From: a bacterium MS4 | Lineage (GTDB): Bacteria; Bacillota; Clostridia; Oscillospirales; Acutalibacteraceae | Length of the DNA: 64,000 bases | Reading direction: 5' to 3' | Assembly (NCBI GenBank): GCA_000752215.1 | Contig: CCFG01000017.1 | Span: forward strand, 186,001-250,000 | Shown here: piece after piece, positions 49,967 through 58,797 of the stretch | Layout of the letters: each line of letters opens with the position of its first letter | Position numbering within the stretch: the first letter of the stretch is position 1 | Translations under genes and position numbers: made by a program | The notes under the pieces: generated by a model | What the model saw: only the letters and a program-made list of their open reading frames with translations | Told to the model about the DNA's origin: nothing | Databases searched by the model: none

Positions 49967-50887
49967 TTAACCACCGATAATACATTCGAAGCCCTGCTCT
50001 TCAACCACGGTTTTTAATGCCTGTATCCTATCAGGAGTCAGTGTCTTCACGTCCTTCATCAGATAGTCTCTGCCCAAAAGCTCGTATTTGTTTTCCCCGT
50101 AGGTGTGATACGGAAGCAAATGGATTGTCTTGATATTGTGTAATGTTTTCGCAAACCTGCTGATTGCAAGAATGTCCTCTTCCGTGGCGTTTACCCCGGG
50201 GATGGTGGGGACCCGGATCACTGTCTGAGTGATTTCGGATACCCGGACGGCGTTTTTCAGAATCAGCTCGTTGCTTACCCCCGTGTATTTTTTATGTACC
50301 TCAGGATTCATTGATTTGATATCCATCAGAGCCAAATCCACATAGGGAAGCACCTTTTCAACCGCTTCGCCGTCCGCATACGCAGTCGTTTCGATTGCCG
50401 TATGCCATCCCTGCTCCTTGCAGGCCCTGAGCAGTTCCATTGTAAAATCGGACTGCACCAGGGGTTCCCCGCCTGAAACAGTGATTCCGCCGCCGGAGCG
50501 CCGGTAGGTCGTCGCGTCCTTTCTCAGCTCCTGCACCACCTGCTGCACGGTCATCCCGGCGCCTTTCAGCACCAGCGCGCCCGTGGGGCAGACATTGGCG
50601 CATTCTCCGCATCCAATACAAAGCTCCCGGTTGATCAGGCCCTTGTTGTTTGGATCGATCGCTCCCTGCCTGCAGGCTTTGATACATTTTCCACAATGAA
50701 TACAACGCATTTTCTGATAAGTAATCACCGGTTTCAGCTTTTGGGATTCAGGATTACAGCACCATTGGCATGACAAAGGACATCCTTTTAAAAATACGAT
50801 CGTGCGAATACCAGGACCATCATGTACGGAAAACCTCTGTATGTCGAAGACAAGTCCCGATGCGCTATAATTGATAGAATCCACCAC
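49967..50887 (-). CDS. Glycyl-radical enzyme activating enzyme (radical SAM)
   Basis: A 306-residue activase that uses SAM and a reduced [4Fe-4S] cluster to abstract hydrogen from the glycine of the neighbouring enzyme. The radical-SAM motif is KGCPLSCQWCCNPE (CxxxCxxC), with an extra ferredoxin insert CIHCGKCIKACRQG and CIGCGECANVCPTG (about 60-110), and GGGITVSGGEPLVQ for SAM binding. The insert is usual for diol- and choline-type activases. GTG start after AAGGGAG. Its gene follows the dehydratase gene by 52 bases. Confidence 0.95.
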   Translation of the reverse strand: MVDSINYSASGLVFDIQRFSVHDGPGIRTIVFLKGCPLSCQWCCNPESQKLKPVITYQKMRCIHCGKCIKACRQGAIDPNNKGLINRELCIGCGECANVCPTGALVLKGAGMTVQQVVQELRKDATTYRRSGGGITVSGGEPLVQSDFTMELLRACKEQGWHTAIETTAYADGEAVEKVLPYVDLALMDIKSMNPEVHKKYTGVSNELILKNAVRVSEITQTVIRVPTIPGVNATEEDILAISRFAKTLHNIKTIHLLPYHTYGENKYELLGRDYLMKDVKTLTPDRIQALKTVVEEQGFECIIGG

Positions 50888-50939
50888 CTACAACTCCCTT
50901 AGTTACATTTCATCAGCGCATGGAGCAATATCATCGCAA

Positions 50940-53486
50940 TCAGAAGGTCTGCTCCGTGCGGCTGATGATATCGTCCTGCACTTCTTTTGCCAGCACGACA
51001 AACTGTGCGCTGTATCCGGCAACGCGTACTACCAGGTCCTTATACTGGTCGGGGTTTTTCTGGGCGGCCAGCAGGGTATCCCTGTCGACAACGTTGAACT
51101 GCACATGCATGCCCTTGTGGTCGAAGTAGCTTCTGACAACGGAGGCGAAATTCTGCAGCCCCGTGTCCCCTGCGAGTGCGGAGGGCAGGAATTTCTGGTT
51201 CAGCAGTGTTCCGTTCGACGCGATAAAGTGATCCAGCTTGGCGACGGAATTCAGCGCCGCGGTGGGTCCCTTCACGTCCTTGCCCTGTCTGGGCGATACG
51301 CCGTCCGCCAAGGGCTGCTTTGCGAGTCTGCCGTCCGGCAGCGCGCCGACGTCTTTACCGAACAGCACGTTGGCCGATACCGGGTATACGCCCGCCTGGA
51401 ACTGGCCGCCGCGCGGATTGGTGTACTTCTGAACTTCTTCGCAGTAGATTCTGGCGATCTTGCGGGAAACCATATCGACTTCGTCAATATCGTTTCCGAA
51501 GCATTCCGTATTGTCCATCAGCCGGAAAATATTCTCATAGTCGCCGCTGCCGGAGGAGGCTGCGCAGGTATCCTTTACGCCGCACATCTTCTGCAGGTCG
51601 GCCATATCGATATTGCTGGAATTGCCGAGGACCTTCCTGACGGCCTCATAGATTTTCTGCTCCGTAAGGGCATCCGCCGTGCTGCTGCAGGGATCCGCTC
51701 CAAAGGTTTTTTCGCCGACCGGACGGCCGAAGTTCGCGTCCACAGCTTCTTTCAGCTGGGCGGCGGTGATGTCTCTGTCGCGGAACACGTGCTTATCCAT
51801 CGCATAGACGGAGTCGCCGGAATCGGCGATACCAAACGCCTGCGGGCCGGTGAAGTTGTAAATAGCTCCGCCTTCCTGTACGGACCTGCCGCGCTTGATG
51901 CAGTCGTCAACCATAGCCGACTGGAACGGGAGCGGGCATCTTTCCGCATGGGCCAGGTCGACGCAGTTGTCGGCTTCTGCCAGATGCCTTACGAAGTAAG
52001 CCATTTCCTTCTTGAATGCATCGTAGAACTCGTCGATGGATTTCCACTGGCTCATATCCGGGACGACCGGGCCGAGCTGTTTGTCGCCGGCCTTGCCGCC
52101 GTGGATGGTGATATCCAGAACCTTGGCGACATTGAAGAACGCGGCGTCGTGCCAGCCCTCGGTCTTGTGCGGGCACTGCGGCTCCACACAGCCGATGATG
52201 CAGTAGTTGCGGGCGTCTTCCAGGGATACGCCCCTGTTTTCAAGCGCCGGAATAATCACTTCGTCATTGTACATTGCTGGGAAGCCCAGCCCGAGACGGG
52301 CAAGCTCGCAGGCCCTGTAGAGGAATTCGTCCGGGGTTCCCTGCCACACGCGGATGGAGAAGGAAGGCGCCGGCAGCTTTGTCTGAGCGCACGCTTCCAT
52401 CATCATGTAGGAAACGTCATTGGTGGAATCCAGCCCGTCCTCCGTCTGGCCGCCGGCACCGATGTTCTGGAACACCGCGTAGCCTGCGAACGCCTGAGCG
52501 GAAATCTCGTCTCGGGTCTTGTTGACGTCGTTGAGCTTGATCCAGATACAGTCGACCAGTTCCTGCGCGAACTCCTTGGAGATGTTCTTATCCGCGGCAA
52601 GATACGGATACATATACATGTCGAAGCGGCCTGGGGAAATGGAGTGTCCGCTAGACTCGATCTGCATCATGCTCTGGATAAACCAGAAGGACTGGCAGGC
52701 CTCATAGAAATTGCGGGCGCCGTTTTCCGGCACTCTGTCGCAGTTGGCGGCGATCTGCAGAAGCTCAGCCTTTCTTGTGGAATTTGTTTCCGAAGCAGCC
52801 AGCCTTCTGGCTTCATCGGCATATCTGTGGGCGAAATTGATGGCCGCATTATAAGTAATAATCAAAGCATTGTAGAACTGCTGTTTCTTTATGTAGCTGG
52901 GGTCCGACAGGTCCATCTTCATCATGGCGTCGACCACTTCCGCAATGATTCCGCGGAAGCCTTTTTCCAAAATCTTGCCGTAGTCCACGCACACATGACC
53001 TACGCCGCCGTAGAAGTAATTGCCTACCGTGAATACGCCGGCTGCCTGGCAGTCCTTTGTTTCCTGGGACATATAGGAAGAAGCAAGCTCGCTCGTCGTC
53101 TTCCCGGGCCAGTACTTGAAGGCCTCATGCAGCTCCTGGGCGGTTTCCTTCGGAATCACGAACGGGTCCGCCAGTCTTGTGGCCATGGTGTCGAATTCCT
53201 TCTCAACCCAGTCAAAGGAAAATTCGGGGCAGATTTCCGTTGAGCGGGGATGCTTGGTGATGGCGCCGACGATCAGCTCGTCGTCACGGATGGTAACAGG
53301 AAGATTGTTGAAAATCTTCTCGTCCGCCTTGGCGCGTCTCATAATCGGGGGAAGTCCTTCCGTTTCCTTATAAGACTCCGTAACCAGAACCGCTCTTTCC
53401 GACTCAACATAAGGGGTTGCATCCAAAATCATTTTCTTTAGCTTTTCAACCCTTGCCGTTGGTTTGGAAAATCCTTTTTCTATCAC
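50940..53486 (-). CDS. Glycyl-radical 1,2-propanediol (glycerol-type) dehydratase
   Basis: An 848-residue B12-independent diol dehydratase that turns 1,2-propanediol into propionaldehyde. The glycyl radical lies in RVAGYSAQF (Gly824) and the thiyl Cys in CIIGCVEPQCP. The following KTEGWHDAAFFNVAKV, with ESSGHSISPGRFDMYMYP and GHVCVDYGK, match glycerol/propanediol dehydratases rather than choline TMA-lyase. Compared with clostridial glycerol dehydratase there is an extra ~60-residue, Ser/Ala- and Cys-containing stretch (about 51512-51725) before FGNDIDEVD. Start is GTG 53486 after AAGGAGG; the longer frame has no ribosome site. It is the first core gene of the BMC operon. Confidence 0.93.
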   Translation of the reverse strand: MIEKGFSKPTARVEKLKKMILDATPYVESERAVLVTESYKETEGLPPIMRRAKADEKIFNNLPVTIRDDELIVGAITKHPRSTEICPEFSFDWVEKEFDTMATRLADPFVIPKETAQELHEAFKYWPGKTTSELASSYMSQETKDCQAAGVFTVGNYFYGGVGHVCVDYGKILEKGFRGIIAEVVDAMMKMDLSDPSYIKKQQFYNALIITYNAAINFAHRYADEARRLAASETNSTRKAELLQIAANCDRVPENGARNFYEACQSFWFIQSMMQIESSGHSISPGRFDMYMYPYLAADKNISKEFAQELVDCIWIKLNDVNKTRDEISAQAFAGYAVFQNIGAGGQTEDGLDSTNDVSYMMMEACAQTKLPAPSFSIRVWQGTPDEFLYRACELARLGLGFPAMYNDEVIIPALENRGVSLEDARNYCIIGCVEPQCPHKTEGWHDAAFFNVAKVLDITIHGGKAGDKQLGPVVPDMSQWKSIDEFYDAFKKEMAYFVRHLAEADNCVDLAHAERCPLPFQSAMVDDCIKRGRSVQEGGAIYNFTGPQAFGIADSGDSVYAMDKHVFRDRDITAAQLKEAVDANFGRPVGEKTFGADPCSSTADALTEQKIYEAVRKVLGNSSNIDMADLQKMCGVKDTCAASSGSGDYENIFRLMDNTECFGNDIDEVDMVSRKIARIYCEEVQKYTNPRGGQFQAGVYPVSANVLFGKDVGALPDGRLAKQPLADGVSPRQGKDVKGPTAALNSVAKLDHFIASNGTLLNQKFLPSALAGDTGLQNFASVVRSYFDHKGMHVQFNVVDRDTLLAAQKNPDQYKDLVVRVAGYSAQFVVLAKEVQDDIISRTEQTF

Positions 53487-53553
53487 TTTAAATACCTCCT
53501 TAAAAAAATTTGATCGACGAATTTTTGAACACCGAAGTCCGATTTCTTGTTTG

Positions 53554-53582
53554 ATTATATACCCGCCTCTGCTTGACCGCAC
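53554..53582 (-). promoter_or_regulatory. Possible promoter of the glycyl-radical BMC operon
   Basis: On the minus strand a TATAAT (53559-53554) lies about 70 bases before the dehydratase start, but the upstream -35 region is poor (TTGTGC, spacing off). A weak -35 is what an AraC-type activator would need. The 237-base gap 53487-53723 is A+T-rich and holds no other recognised element. Confidence 0.4.
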
Positions 53583-53723
53583 AATACTATCCAGACCCAA
53601 ACAATGTAAAATTGAAACCAAAATGCTTTTTAAAACAAGTACATTTTATGAAATATACATAAAATTTTCAGAACTTTATCGTCCGCGAAACCCTTATTGT
53701 TTTTACAGAAAAATCTTTTCCTT

Positions 53724-54326
53724 TCAATAATGCGATATGGAGCAGGAAAACGAAATTCCAAGCAAATCGACAAAATCCCTCAAAATAGCCGTATTGCCCG
53801 GCCACGCGGGAGAGGTCACCAGATTGGCGTCCGCAACCGACTCATCCGCCTGCTTTTCGATATAAATCCCCCCTGCCATTTCCACTTCCGGCCGGACCGC
53901 CGGGTACGCCGTAAGCCTTCTGCCCCGCACCACGTCCGCCGCTGTCAGCAGCTGGACCCCGTGGCAAATGGCGGCCACCGGCCTGCTCAGCTTCATAAAA
54001 TACCGTATAATGTCCAGCACCTCGTCGTTCAGCCGCAGATACTCCGGGGAGCGTCCTCCCGTCAGATAGAGCCCCGCGTATTGCTCGATCTGGAGTCCTG
54101 CAAAGGTGGCGTTTAGCACGAACCGGTGCCCTGGCTTTTCCGTGTAGGTCTGGTCGCCCTCAAAGTCATGGATGGCCGTTTTAATGGATTCCCCGGCCTT
54201 TTTGCCCGGGCACGCCACCTCCGCTTGAAGCCCGAACACGCCAAGGGTCTGAAAAGGAACCATCACCTCGTAGTCCTCTGTAAAGTCCCCCGCCAGAATC
54301 AGTATTTTTTTCTGAATTTTGTCCAT
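53724..54326 (-). CDS. DJ-1/PfpI family protein
   Basis: A 200-residue DJ-1/PfpI-fold protein. The nucleophile elbow is AAICHGVQLLTAAD, with GDFTEDYEVMVPFQTL at the start and YLTGGRSPEYLRL supplying the partner Glu/Arg region. Members act as glyoxalases, deglycases or chaperones; close to an aldehyde-producing compartment, protection from reactive carbonyls is reasonable but inferred. ATG 54326 follows GAGGAGAG. It precedes the dehydratase gene in the same orientation. Confidence 0.85.
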   Translation of the reverse strand: MDKIQKKILILAGDFTEDYEVMVPFQTLGVFGLQAEVACPGKKAGESIKTAIHDFEGDQTYTEKPGHRFVLNATFAGLQIEQYAGLYLTGGRSPEYLRLNDEVLDIIRYFMKLSRPVAAICHGVQLLTAADVVRGRRLTAYPAVRPEVEMAGGIYIEKQADESVADANLVTSPAWPGNTAILRDFVDLLGISFSCSISHY

Positions 54327-54355
54327 ATTTCTCTCCTCTCGACCGACAGGTAAAA

Positions 54356-54835
54356 TCAAGACTGATTTCCTGCAAAATTAAGACCTTCTTCCCACGGCAG
54401 AACGTCGCCGGGTTCCCTCAGATGGTTTAAAATGTCCGGGATGCCTTCCCCCGTCACGGAGCTGACGTGAAAGACCGTTTTGCACCCCGCGAGCCTCAGC
54501 CAGCTTTCCGCCAGATCGGGCCTCGCGCCCTCGGTGTCGATCTGAGTGACGATCCCGATCACCTCTCTGGTCGCTCCCGCCACGATATTGGGGCTGTACA
54601 GCGAGTAATTCTCCCTGGCGTTCAGCAGCATTCCCACCACGTCCGCCTCATAGGAATAAATAATCAGCGCCCGCGCCAGCTCCCTGTTCTCCGCGTACTC
54701 GCCGGGCGTGTCGATGATGACGTCGTAGCGGTTGACATACTGCGTTTTATGGTACCGTATTTTTTCTCCCCTGAGCGCCTGCGTCAGGGTTGTCTTTCCG
54801 CAGCCGGTCCTGCCCACCAGCATTATTTTTTTCAC
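54356..54835 (-). CDS. pduV: PduV/EutP-type GTPase
   Basis: A 159-residue small GTPase of microcompartment loci. The P-loop is IMLVGRTGCGKTTL; DTPGEY and VTQID serve as G3 and G4. PduV has been linked to positioning or movement of compartments; EutP to acetate kinase-like activity. A GTG at 54835 gives the family N-terminus M-KKIMLVGR and starts 9 bases after the stop of the upstream shell gene. Confidence 0.9.
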   Translation of the reverse strand: MKKIMLVGRTGCGKTTLTQALRGEKIRYHKTQYVNRYDVIIDTPGEYAENRELARALIIYSYEADVVGMLLNARENYSLYSPNIVAGATREVIGIVTQIDTEGARPDLAESWLRLAGCKTVFHVSSVTGEGIPDILNHLREPGDVLPWEEGLNFAGNQS

Positions 54836-54843
54836 CTTTGCGC

Positions 54844-55224
54844 CTACGCTTTCGTCAGGCTGCACACGGTAAAGCCCATGACGTTTTCCGCGTAATCCAG
54901 AACGGCCTCCAGCGCGGTGGTCACGTCCGATATTTTCCCGGTAATAATCAGCGTGCCGCTGAACCGGTCTATAAAGCCGATATCGATGCCGGATTTTTTC
55001 AGGGCGATGTCCGCGGCGATAATGGAGGTTTCGCTGGGGGACATGGTCAGAATGCCGATTGCCGCCTTGGCGTAGTCGATTCTGGGGTCCAGTCCCAGTT
55101 TTTGATAGATCACCATATTGGGGCTCGCAATCACATGCGCCATGGTAATCTGCTTGCCCGGCACAATTTCCTGTACGATCCGCATCAGCTTGCCGTTGGA
55201 TTGCTCCAAATCAACCAGTTTCAC
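54844..55224 (-). CDS. pduU: PduU/EutS-type circularly permuted BMC-H shell protein
   Basis: A 126-residue permuted BMC protein. The N-terminal beta-barrel segment has IVQEIVPGKQITMAHVIASP, and the BMC core has IGILTMSPSETSIIAADIALKKSG with the end CSLTKA. These match PduU/EutS, whose hexamer pore is capped by a six-stranded barrel. GTG 55224 follows GAAGGA; an upstream TTG is less likely. It opens the pduU-pduV-DJ-1 set ahead of the dehydratase. Confidence 0.92.
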   Translation of the reverse strand: MKLVDLEQSNGKLMRIVQEIVPGKQITMAHVIASPNMVIYQKLGLDPRIDYAKAAIGILTMSPSETSIIAADIALKKSGIDIGFIDRFSGTLIITGKISDVTTALEAVLDYAENVMGFTVCSLTKA

Positions 55225-55382
55225 AAAAATCCTTCTTTTCAAACGAAAATGGAAATCCTATTAATATATACTATCATGGAGCAAAATGTATCCATAACAC
55301 AAAACAAACCAATTCCCAGTAAATTTAAAAGGTGCCGGATTCTGTCCCCGAAGGCTTCCCCGCCGTTTTGCAAAAACAGCAA

Positions 55383-55416
55383 ATCAGCGCGGCCGGAAAA
55401 CTCCGGCCGCGCTGAT
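55383..55416 (-). terminator. Terminator after fucO
   Basis: A perfect 14-bp inverted repeat (55383-55396 / 55403-55416) with a 6-base loop; on the minus strand it continues into a T-rich TTTGCTGTTTTT. It separates fucO from the BMC shell genes, so these need their own promoter, presumably in 55225-55382. Confidence 0.8.
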
Positions 55417-55463
55417 GAATCCGGCTTTCACCGGAGCGTACTGCCTGAAACGCGGGAAAACGC

Positions 55464-56615
55464 CTACATCATGGACTCGTAAAGAGCGATAATATCCTCC
55501 ACCGTGGAGTCCTTCGGGTTGCCGCCCGTACAGGCGTCCGCCATGGCGGAGTGGGAAAGGAACAGGATGTCCTCTTCTTTGACGCCCACCTCGGAGACCT
55601 TCTGCGGAATCTCGACATCCCTGGAAAGCTGCCTGACCGCGTCAATGGCCGCCCTGCGGTATTCCTCCTGCGTCATATCGTCCACACCCTGCACTCCCAT
55701 CGCGCGCGCGATTTCACGGTATTTCTCTCCGGTGCACTCCGCGTTATACTCCAACACGGTGGGCAGGATGGTCGCGCAGGCCACCCCGTGGGGCGTATCG
55801 TACAGCGCGCTGAGCGGATGCGCCATGGAATGCACGATGCCGAGGCCCACGTTGGAGAAGCCCATGCCCGCCACATACTGGCCCAGGGCCATTTCTTCGC
55901 GACCCTTCGGGTCTCCGGCCACGGAGCTGCGCAGCGCGCGGGAAATGATTTCGATCGCCTTCAGGTGCATCATATCGGTCAGCTCCCATGCACCCTTGGT
56001 AATGTATCCCTCGATCGCGTGGGTCAGCGCATCCATCCCTGTCGCGGCGCAGAGGCCCTTCGGCATGGAGGCGGACATCTCGGGGTCAATAACGGCGACC
56101 ACGGGGATGTCATGAGGATCGACGCACACGAATTTACGGTGCTTTTCCTCGTCGGTGATCACATAGTTGATCGTCACCTCCGCGGCGGTGCCGGAGGTGG
56201 TGGAAACAGCCAGAATGGGAAGGCACTTATTTTTTGTCTGCACGGCCCCCTCCAGGCTGCGGACGTCCGCATGCCCGGGATTGGTCATAATCACGGCAAT
56301 GGCCTTGCTGGTATCGATGGCGCTGCCGCCGCCCACGGCGATCAGGCAGTCCGCCTGCATCTTTTTGCAGGCTTTCACGCCGTCCTGCACGTTCCGGATG
56401 GTGGGGTTGGCTTTGATGTTATCGAACGCCTCGTAGGAAACAGAGGCGTCGTCCAGCACCTTCATCACCCGTGTGGCGACCCCGAATTTGATGAGATCCC
56501 TGTCGGTAACAAGCATCACCTTCTTCAAGCCGCGGTTCTTTACCTCCGGAGCCAGCTCCGCAATGGCCCCCGGGCCAAAGTAAGACGTTTCATTCAACAC
56601 GGTACGATAGGACAT
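55464..56615 (-). CDS. fucO: Lactaldehyde reductase / 1,2-propanediol oxidoreductase
   Basis: A 383-residue Fe-dependent alcohol dehydrogenase closely matching FucO: MSYRTVLNETSYFGPGAIAEL at the start (20 of these shown in part), AVGGGSAIDTSKAIA, STTSGTAAEVTINYVI, and metal ligands in GMDALTHAIEGYI and GLGIVHSMAHPLSA. It reduces L-lactaldehyde from fucose or rhamnose breakdown to 1,2-propanediol, the substrate of the glycyl-radical dehydratase. No fucose/rhamnose aldolase genes are in view. Own GGAGGG ribosome site and terminator. Confidence 0.93.
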   Translation of the reverse strand: MSYRTVLNETSYFGPGAIAELAPEVKNRGLKKVMLVTDRDLIKFGVATRVMKVLDDASVSYEAFDNIKANPTIRNVQDGVKACKKMQADCLIAVGGGSAIDTSKAIAVIMTNPGHADVRSLEGAVQTKNKCLPILAVSTTSGTAAEVTINYVITDEEKHRKFVCVDPHDIPVVAVIDPEMSASMPKGLCAATGMDALTHAIEGYITKGAWELTDMMHLKAIEIISRALRSSVAGDPKGREEMALGQYVAGMGFSNVGLGIVHSMAHPLSALYDTPHGVACATILPTVLEYNAECTGEKYREIARAMGVQGVDDMTQEEYRRAAIDAVRQLSRDVEIPQKVSEVGVKEEDILFLSHSAMADACTGGNPKDSTVEDIIALYESMM

Positions 56616-56831
56616 AACATTCCCTCCAATTTAATATTCCATCGAGACGGGCGGACGGCTTTTCGGCCGCCTGTCCGTAATGGTCACAGAAATTTCCCGT
56701 TCCCGGCGAAGCTGCAAAATGCTTCTATGCAATATTCCATGTCCAATATTATAGCAGTGCGGGCGGAAAGATGCAGGTAAATTTAAATACTCCGCTCCTT
56801 ATTTTTCCCGAAAGACATTTCGCTGTGGCAG

Positions 56832-56869
56832 AAAAACAGGGCCGTTTCAGCATCGCATCGAAACGGCCC
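56832..56869 (-). terminator. Terminator of the NitT/TauT-type transporter operon
   Basis: Stem GGGCCGTTTC/GAAACGGCCC (56839-56848 and 56860-56869) followed on the minus strand by TGTTTTTC (56837-56832), 15 bases after the binding-protein stop. Confidence 0.88.
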
Positions 56870-56884
56870 CGCGGGAGATTTTGT

Positions 56885-57904
56885 TTATTTTACGTCTTTG
56901 ATCGCCTGTTCGGCAAAGGAGGTATTGATCAGCTTGTCGTACGGAACTGTTTGTTTCAGCTCGCCGGCCTGGGTCATAACCTCCTGCAGAAGGGAGAACT
57001 CTTCCTGCTTTAAAATCGGATTGGGGCTCCACGCCTCGATATCCTTATAGTTCTTTGCGACCGTGGTCAGGAGCTTTACATCCGAATCCGGGAAAGAGGG
57101 CGCGATTGCCTTTGCGATTTCCTCCGGGGTGTGCGAGTAGACCCATTTCTGTCCCCTATAGACCGCCCTTGTAAAGCGGGCGATCAGGTCCGAATTCTTT
57201 TCGATATAGCTCTTCTTGGCACAGTAGCCTGTGTAGGGAATCTCTCCGCTCTCCTTGCCGATGGAAGCGACGATGTATCCTTTTCCCTGCGCTACGATCT
57301 GGGAAGCCGCCGGCTCAAACATCGTCACATAGTCCCCTGTGCCGTTGATGAACGCCGGTCCCATCAGCGCATACTGGATGCTGTCGTCCAGCTTAGTGTC
57401 CTTCTGCGGATCCAGCCCGTTTTTACGGATAACATACTGCAGAGTCATGTATGGCACGCCGCCCTTTCTGCCGGGAAGCACTACCTTGCCCCGGATTTTA
57501 TCCCAGGTAAAATTCGGGTCCGGCTCGCGTCCGAGCAGGAAAGAACCGTCGCGCTGCGTTACCAGCGCAAAAATTTCCGCGCTGTCCGCCTTTCCTTCGT
57601 TGTAAACATAGATGGCGGCCTCCGGCCCGGCCAGACCGACGTCGGCGTTGTTGGACAGGACCGTCGACATCACCTTATCGGTTCCCTCCGCAGTGGCCAG
57701 TTCAAGGTCGATTCCTTCATCCGCAAAAAAGCCAAGGTTGATTGCCGCGTACTGCGGCGCGTAGAAAACGGAATGAGTCACTTCGCATACCCTTACTTTT
57801 ACCTTCTCCTTATTTTCCGTCGCGGCTTTCCCGCATCCCGCGACCGCTGCCAGCATGACTGCAAGGCAGAGTGCAACGGCGGACCATTTCAGCACCTTCT
57901 TCAT
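56885..57904 (-). CDS. ABC transporter substrate-binding lipoprotein, SsuA/TauA/ThiY type
   Basis: A 339-residue lipoprotein. The signal peptide MKKVLKWSAVALCLAVMLA ends in the lipobox AVAGC. The mature fold is the NMT1/SsuA type: HSVFYAPQYAAINLGFFADEGIDLE, then LSNNADVGLAGPEA. Substrates in this family are sulfonates, nitrate, taurine or thiamine precursors; no residue set settles which, and I saw no TPP riboswitch. It is the last gene of an ATPase-permease-binding-protein operon. Confidence 0.88.
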   Translation of the reverse strand: MKKVLKWSAVALCLAVMLAAVAGCGKAATENKEKVKVRVCEVTHSVFYAPQYAAINLGFFADEGIDLELATAEGTDKVMSTVLSNNADVGLAGPEAAIYVYNEGKADSAEIFALVTQRDGSFLLGREPDPNFTWDKIRGKVVLPGRKGGVPYMTLQYVIRKNGLDPQKDTKLDDSIQYALMGPAFINGTGDYVTMFEPAASQIVAQGKGYIVASIGKESGEIPYTGYCAKKSYIEKNSDLIARFTRAVYRGQKWVYSHTPEEIAKAIAPSFPDSDVKLLTTVAKNYKDIEAWSPNPILKQEEFSLLQEVMTQAGELKQTVPYDKLINTSFAEQAIKDVK

Positions 57905-57990
57905 ACTCTTTACCCCTTTCGTAAACTGTATTCGGGGAAATTCCCCTTTCCTATCGAATAATCTGCTTTGTACCAGATTACGGTATTCTT

Positions 57991-58797
57991 TTAATGGCCG
58001 TACCAGTTCAGGACCAGCTTTTCCAGAAGCGCCACCGCCTCATACATCACGGCCGCAACAACGGAGAGGATGATCACGCTGGCCATCACAAGGTCCAGCT
58101 TGAAAACCTGGCCGCCGTAGACGATCAGATAGCCCAGCCCGGCCTTTGACACAAGGAATTCGCCGGCAATAACACCCACCAGAGAAAGGCCGATATTGAT
58201 TTTCAAAGAATTGAATAAAGTGGAAATATTGTAGGGAAATACGACCTTCGTAAAAATCTGCCCTTTGTTCGCGCCGAAGGTCGCTGCCATCCGGATATAT
58301 TCGTTATCGGTATGGCGGAATCCATTGAGCATTTCCAGCACGGTGACAATCAGCGAAATGGCCAGAGCCATAAAAATAATGGCTCTCGTCCCCGCGCCGA
58401 CAATTACGATGATCACCGGTCCGAGTGCGATTTTCGGCAGGCTGTTCAAAACCACCAGATACGGTTCGCTCACCTTGGACGCGAAACTGCTCCACCACAG
58501 GGCGATCGCCAAAAGGGTGCCGAAAACGGCCCCCAGCAGAAAACCGACCAGCGTTTCATAAACCGTTACGCCCATGTGCATGAACAGATCGTTCTGCGCC
58601 ATGTTCAAAAAGGTCTGCCAGATGCGGGACGGCTGGCTCAGAATAAAGCTGTCGATCCAGCCCAGCCTTGCGGTAATTTCCCACTGGGCAATAAAAATGA
58701 CCAGAACGGCGATCTGACAGAAGCGGATCATCTGCTGTCTGCGTTTCTTTTTCTTCAGGTATTTTGTACGCTCTTGAGAAAGGATGGGTTTATTCAT
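57991..58797 (-). CDS. ABC transporter permease, SsuC/TauC type
   Basis: A 268-residue BPD-type permease with about six membrane helices. The cytoplasmic loop AATFGANKGQIFTKVVFPYNIS is the ATPase-docking EAA motif. Start overlaps the ATPase stop by 8 bases, with GGAAAGAG inside the ATPase gene as ribosome site. Partner of the neighbouring ATPase and lipoprotein. Confidence 0.9.
   Translation of the reverse strand: MNKPILSQERTKYLKKKKRRQQMIRFCQIAVLVIFIAQWEITARLGWIDSFILSQPSRIWQTFLNMAQNDLFMHMGVTVYETLVGFLLGAVFGTLLAIALWWSSFASKVSEPYLVVLNSLPKIALGPVIIVIVGAGTRAIIFMALAISLIVTVLEMLNGFRHTDNEYIRMAATFGANKGQIFTKVVFPYNISTLFNSLKINIGLSLVGVIAGEFLVSKAGLGYLIVYGGQVFKLDLVMASVIILSVVAAVMYEAVALLEKLVLNWYGH

Noticed and set aside
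50871-53243. 790-codon open frame antisense to the diol dehydratase
   Set aside because: Long only because the coding strand is G+C-rich with biased codons; no domain, no ribosome site, and the opposite strand encodes an unmistakable glycyl-radical enzyme.
50940-53486. Assignment of the glycyl-radical enzyme as choline TMA-lyase (CutC)
   Set aside because: The segment after the active-site GCVEPQ reads KTEGWHDAAFF as in glycerol/propanediol dehydratases; CutC differs there. Neighbours PduL, PduQ-like, PduB, PduT and FucO also point to propanediol.
34438-55224. Coenzyme B12-dependent propanediol utilisation
   Set aside because: Shell and accessory genes are Pdu-like, but there are no diol dehydratase large/medium/small subunits, reactivase or cobalamin adenosyltransferase; a glycyl-radical enzyme and activase take their place.
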